From: Chitinophagales bacterium
GTDB lineage: Bacteria; Bacteroidota; Bacteroidia; Chitinophagales; Saprospiraceae
Assembly (NCBI GenBank): GCA_013299105.1
Contig: JAAFJY010000015.1
Span: 62,001-126,000, forward strand
DNA length: 64,000 nucleotides
Direction: 5' to 3'
Part shown: positions 61,640 to 64,000 of the stretch, piece by piece
Layout of the letters: every line of letters starts with the position of its first letter
Numbering within the stretch: the first letter of the stretch is position 1
Translations under genes and position numbers: made by a program
Notes under the pieces: model-generated
Database searches by the model: none
What the model was told of the DNA's origin: nothing
Seen by the model: only the letters and a program-made list of their open reading frames with translations

Positions 61640-62031
61640 CGAATCATCACTCCTTTTTTCTGGAGGTAAGGTACGGTGGTTAGGTTATCGGTGGTGATGC
61701 TGTCGCTGACAAAAACATACTTTTTGTCGTACATCAGTTGGTTGTGGACGAAACTGACCCAGTATTCATTGGCGAGGGCAAAAAGTTTGGACTCGATGGG
61801 CTCTACTTTTACCGCTGTTTCGGGGCCGATGCTTTCAAAAAAATACCGGAGGGTGGTAGTTTTCAAAGTTTCGCCATTGATTTCGCCATAGCCAGTGGAA
61901 TTGACCAACACGAATGTGATTGGTTCTTTTTTGAGGTTGATCAAGAAAACGTCCCAAATCTCCGGGTCTTCACCAGGTAATATGGCGATGGCCATTTCTT
62001 CAACTTTTGGAATAAGGATGTCTTCTTTCAT
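61636..62031 (-). CDS. Conserved hypothetical protein between lipB and the thioesterase
   Basis: Protein of 131 residues without membrane segments or signal. Its start (MKEDILIPKVEEMAIAILP) and centre (VNSTGYGEINGETLKTTTLR) match a Bacteroidota protein sometimes misnamed phenylalanyl-tRNA synthetase subunit; it has no synthetase motifs. Its ATG overlaps the lipB stop, and its stop overlaps the thioesterase start, each by four bases. This tight coupling suggests a role in fatty-acid or lipoate metabolism, which is inference. Confidence 0.85.
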   Translation of the reverse strand: MKEDILIPKVEEMAIAILPGEDPEIWDVFLINLKKEPITFVLVNSTGYGEINGETLKTTTLRYFFESIGPETAVKVEPIESKLFALANEYWVSFVHNQLMYDKKYVFVSDSITTDNLTTVPYLQKKGVMIR

Positions 62032-62771
62032 GCCGTGGGTTGGGTTGCCATAATGAATTCTAAACCAAATAGTTGGGCGTAATGGGACTTCAATTTGCTT
62101 TTCACCTCGTTGAGGTCACAAGCTTGCCCCAGTTCTTTAGAGAGCGAAGTTACTGTTTTGTCATCTTCGTCGATGCCACAGGGCACAATGTAGTCAAAAT
62201 GACCCAGGTCCGTATTGACGTTGAAAGCAAAACCATGCAGTGAAACCCAGCGGCTCAAATGCACCCCGATGGCACAGATTTTGCGATAAGGCAAGTCGCT
62301 ATCGGGTTCCAGCCATACACCCGTGTATTTCTCCAAACGAATGCCTCTTAAGCCATACTCTGCGATAGTGCGGATCACCGCTTCTTCCAGGTAGCGCACA
62401 TATTTATGCACATCGGTAAAAAAGCGCTCCAGGTCAAAAATGGGATACCCCACAATCTGTCCGGGGCCATGATAGGTGATGTCGCCCCCCCGGTTGATTC
62501 TGAAAAACTCAAAACCCAGTGCTTCCAATTCCGCTTCTGGCAGGAGCAAATGATCGGCACTGCCGCTTTTGCCCAGGGTAAAAACGGGGTTGTGCTCGCA
62601 AAAAAGGAGTTGGTGCGGCGATTGGGTTTGGGGTAGTTGGGTGTCACCGCTGCCATGCGCAGCCCGCAAAGCCGTTTTTTCATCAATCAAAGCCCGGTGC
62701 AGTGAACTCTGGTAGTCCCACGCTTCGCGGTAGGCGATGCGGCCAAGGTCCTGAAAAATGACTTGCTGCAT
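62028..62771 (-). CDS. lipB: Octanoyltransferase LipB
   Basis: Transfers octanoyl groups from acyl carrier protein to lipoyl domains, the first step of lipoate synthesis. 247 residues from the ATG at 62771 (MQQVIFQDLG). An upstream TTG at 62804 lies within the predicted -7 box and is excluded. The signature RGGDITYHGPGQIVGYP lies near residue 85. The catalytic Lys is in RKICAIGV, and the catalytic Cys in YIVPCGI. The C-terminal helices are slightly longer than in E. coli. No lipA gene is in the window. Confidence 0.95.
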   Translation of the reverse strand: MQQVIFQDLGRIAYREAWDYQSSLHRALIDEKTALRAAHGSGDTQLPQTQSPHQLLFCEHNPVFTLGKSGSADHLLLPEAELEALGFEFFRINRGGDITYHGPGQIVGYPIFDLERFFTDVHKYVRYLEEAVIRTIAEYGLRGIRLEKYTGVWLEPDSDLPYRKICAIGVHLSRWVSLHGFAFNVNTDLGHFDYIVPCGIDEDDKTVTSLSKELGQACDLNEVKSKLKSHYAQLFGLEFIMATQPTA

Positions 62772-62801
62772 GAGCGAGTTTGATTTTTTTGATTTAGGAG
62801 G

Positions 62802-62809
62802 CAAAGATA
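62802..62809 (-). promoter_or_regulatory. Candidate -7 box (TATCTTTG) of the lipB operon
   Basis: A perfect TANNTTTG match on the minus strand, 31 bases before the lipB ATG. A -33 TTG at the expected distance is not present. Confidence 0.45.
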
Positions 62810-63387
62810 CGATAAATAGTGGAATTTGTAACCATTCATTCGGCCCACATTTTGGACTCTAAAGTCTACTTTTCTGTAATCCTTCGCCTAACCTTGGGGA
62901 ATTAGCATCATCTGCGGGAAGCTCAAGTGCGAACCAATGCATCGACCGTCTTGGTTTTATGTTGGATAAAGCTGCTTAATATTTTCGTATAAGTAAAAAC
63001 ACCTGCCTTTTTTTGTAAAAACACCTAAAATGAAAAACAAGTAAATCTACTCTTTTTTTCTGGGTAGGCTACACCGAATTTTGCAAGCATAACCAAAGCA
63101 TCAAATGCTGAATTCCATTCAAGTTCGGTAGGTATATTGTCTCGATAAGTCCTTGCTTGGTGGTTAATTAATCCCCTGTTTCCCTTGCTTGCATTTTGAA
63201 AAGAAGGCAAGAAGCAAATCAAAACTTGCCCCAATAAATCTTACCGAGCACTAAACCAAATCCGAGTGGGTGTAGAATTCATGAGGAGAGGATTGAAAGC
63301 ATTCGTTTTGCAAATAATTAAAAATTGCAAAGCGAGTTAGAACTATAAGCTTCATAGAACTCTATTTATAATACAAACCGATCTACC
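62810..63387. other. Intergenic region, about 580 bases
   Basis: A 69-codon minus-strand frame (63025-63234) reads as a possible fragment of a larger protein. It has a natural-looking stretch (PTELEWNSAFDALVMLAKFG) but no recognised family and no supporting promoter. Otherwise I see no repeats or RNA genes. Confidence 0.45.
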
Positions 63388-64000
63388 ATGGTCCAAACGA
63401 AAGCAAGTGGCAAGCTTTTGCAATTACAAAAGAATGCCTTACAGCCAGAAGTATTCGACTTCTACATCAATTCGATGGAGTGTCATAACAATGATGATAT
63501 TCCTATTCCCACACATGTAGTATTGTTGAGGCCAAATCCACAGGACAATACCCATGATCAACTTTTCATCGATCAGACTCCAATACCGAAAGATACCTGG
63601 TCTTACCATGCCCACGACCGGGTTCTCAGGTGGAAAGGTCTGTTTGGCGGAGGTCAACTCCACGTTTCGCACGATGGTTTGGGGGCACATGGTTGTGTTG
63701 GACAACTAGGTGCGATGCACTCGGTCAAAGCAAGTTCAAAAGCTCAATTTCTATGTGAAGTTGCGCTAAACACTGGTGCGAAATATGTAATGAGTGGCAA
63801 TCGAGTCATCGGTTTTGATTGGGACCCAAACTCAGGTGCATGGAAAAGTGCACAATGGGTAAAAAACCGACTCTTGCTGACTTATACAGTGACCCAAGGT
63901 TCACCAATTGAGCCGCCCAGTTTTACTTTTGAATTTGTTGATAATGAAACGGGTGCCCCTTCTTGGGTACCAGACACAGGTGCTTACGGCGCTACGCTAC
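63388..64000 (+). CDS. Unrecognised protein, N-terminal part (runs off the window)
   Basis: From the ATG at 63388 the frame stays open to the last base, giving 204 complete codons. The protein opens with MVQTKASGKLLQLQ, has no signal peptide, and contains regularly spaced Trp and Gly residues (TWSYHAHDRVLRWKGLFGGG, IGFDWDPNSGAWKSAQW, APSWVPDTGAYGATL). The mixture suggests a beta-rich carbohydrate- or surface-associated protein. No family is recognised and the rest is missing. Confidence 0.7.
   Translation, partial: MVQTKASGKLLQLQKNALQPEVFDFYINSMECHNNDDIPIPTHVVLLRPNPQDNTHDQLFIDQTPIPKDTWSYHAHDRVLRWKGLFGGGQLHVSHDGLGAHGCVGQLGAMHSVKASSKAQFLCEVALNTGAKYVMSGNRVIGFDWDPNSGAWKSAQWVKNRLLLTYTVTQGSPIEPPSFTFEFVDNETGAPSWVPDTGAYGATL

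Noticed and set aside
63025-63234. 69-codon minus-strand frame as a gene
   Set aside because: Natural-looking in part, but too short, without family, promoter or neighbours; kept only as a possible fragment.

Overview
The window looks like chromosomal DNA of a Bacteroidota bacterium, most probably a Saprospirales member (Haliscomenobacter- or Lewinella-like). The sequence-level reasons are a PorW/SprE-type lipoprotein of the type IX secretion system, two secreted proteins with C-terminal type IX sorting domains, a DUF4249 lipoprotein, a TonB-dependent receptor of the Bacteroidota beta-barrel type, a NagB-LmbE fusion, and many upstream matches to the Bacteroidota promoter signal (TTG, about 20 bases, TANNTTTG). 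The genus is my inference; no rRNA gene is present to test it. No prophage, complete insertion sequence, CRISPR array or plasmid backbone is visible.

Layout. 1-5.6 kb: the end of an unknown protein, dnaK, and a large FtsX-type ABC permease that ends beside a 12-copy heptamer array. 5.6-8 kb: a DUF4249 lipoprotein in a repeat-rich stretch. 8-13.4 kb: a Crp-type regulator, an rRNA cytosine methyltransferase, a degenerate sugar epimerase/dehydratase, an FkbM-type methyltransferase, an ARPP-1 lipoprotein and a 51-residue membrane protein. 13.5-20.9 kb: a CocE-type hydrolase, a tRNA-like sequence, a LuxR-type response regulator, a SET-domain protein, membrane proteins and a glycosyltransferase. 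21.1-25.7 kb: topA, a DUF3467 gene and polX in one direction. 26.2-36.1 kb: a secreted M43 metalloprotease, pyruvate carboxylase, PorW/SprE and an M23 peptidase. 36.3-41.3 kb: a HAD-like phosphatase, a small protein, a membrane protein coupled to an Rpn-type nuclease, and a TonB-dependent receptor. 41.5-50.9 kb: a sodium/solute symporter, an AlbA_2/ATPase gene translationally coupled to a ParA-like gene, and an amino-sugar operon (ROK kinase, NagB-LmbE, GH20 hexosaminidase). 51-62.8 kb: an esterase, an HTTM-protein pair, a PIG-L deacetylase, a TrkA/TrkH potassium system, a lipoprotein, a large Asp-box-repeat secreted protein, and the lipB operon. The window ends inside an unrecognised protein.

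How the genes work together. Most are housekeeping genes in short operons: topA-DUF3467-polX for DNA topology and repair, lipB with a thioesterase, trkH-trkA for potassium uptake, and ROK-nagB/lmbE-GH20 for recovering N-acetylglucosamine from chitin or cell-wall oligosaccharides. PorW/SprE links the window to type IX secretion, which would export the metalloprotease and the Asp-box protein.

The least expected content lies between genes. There is a 159-160 bp MITE-like element present twice with terminal inverted repeats and TTA flanks; a dispersed repeat of about 110-140 bp (three full copies and one partial) with 18-bp subrepeats; a 28-bp inverted-repeat pair around the DUF4249 gene; short octamer and heptamer arrays at gene ends; and several strong palindromes placed where operators would be expected, notably an 18-bp perfect palindrome upstream of the amino-sugar operon. 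Among genes, the AlbA_2/HATPase plus solitary ParA pair is the best candidate for an undescribed two-component system.
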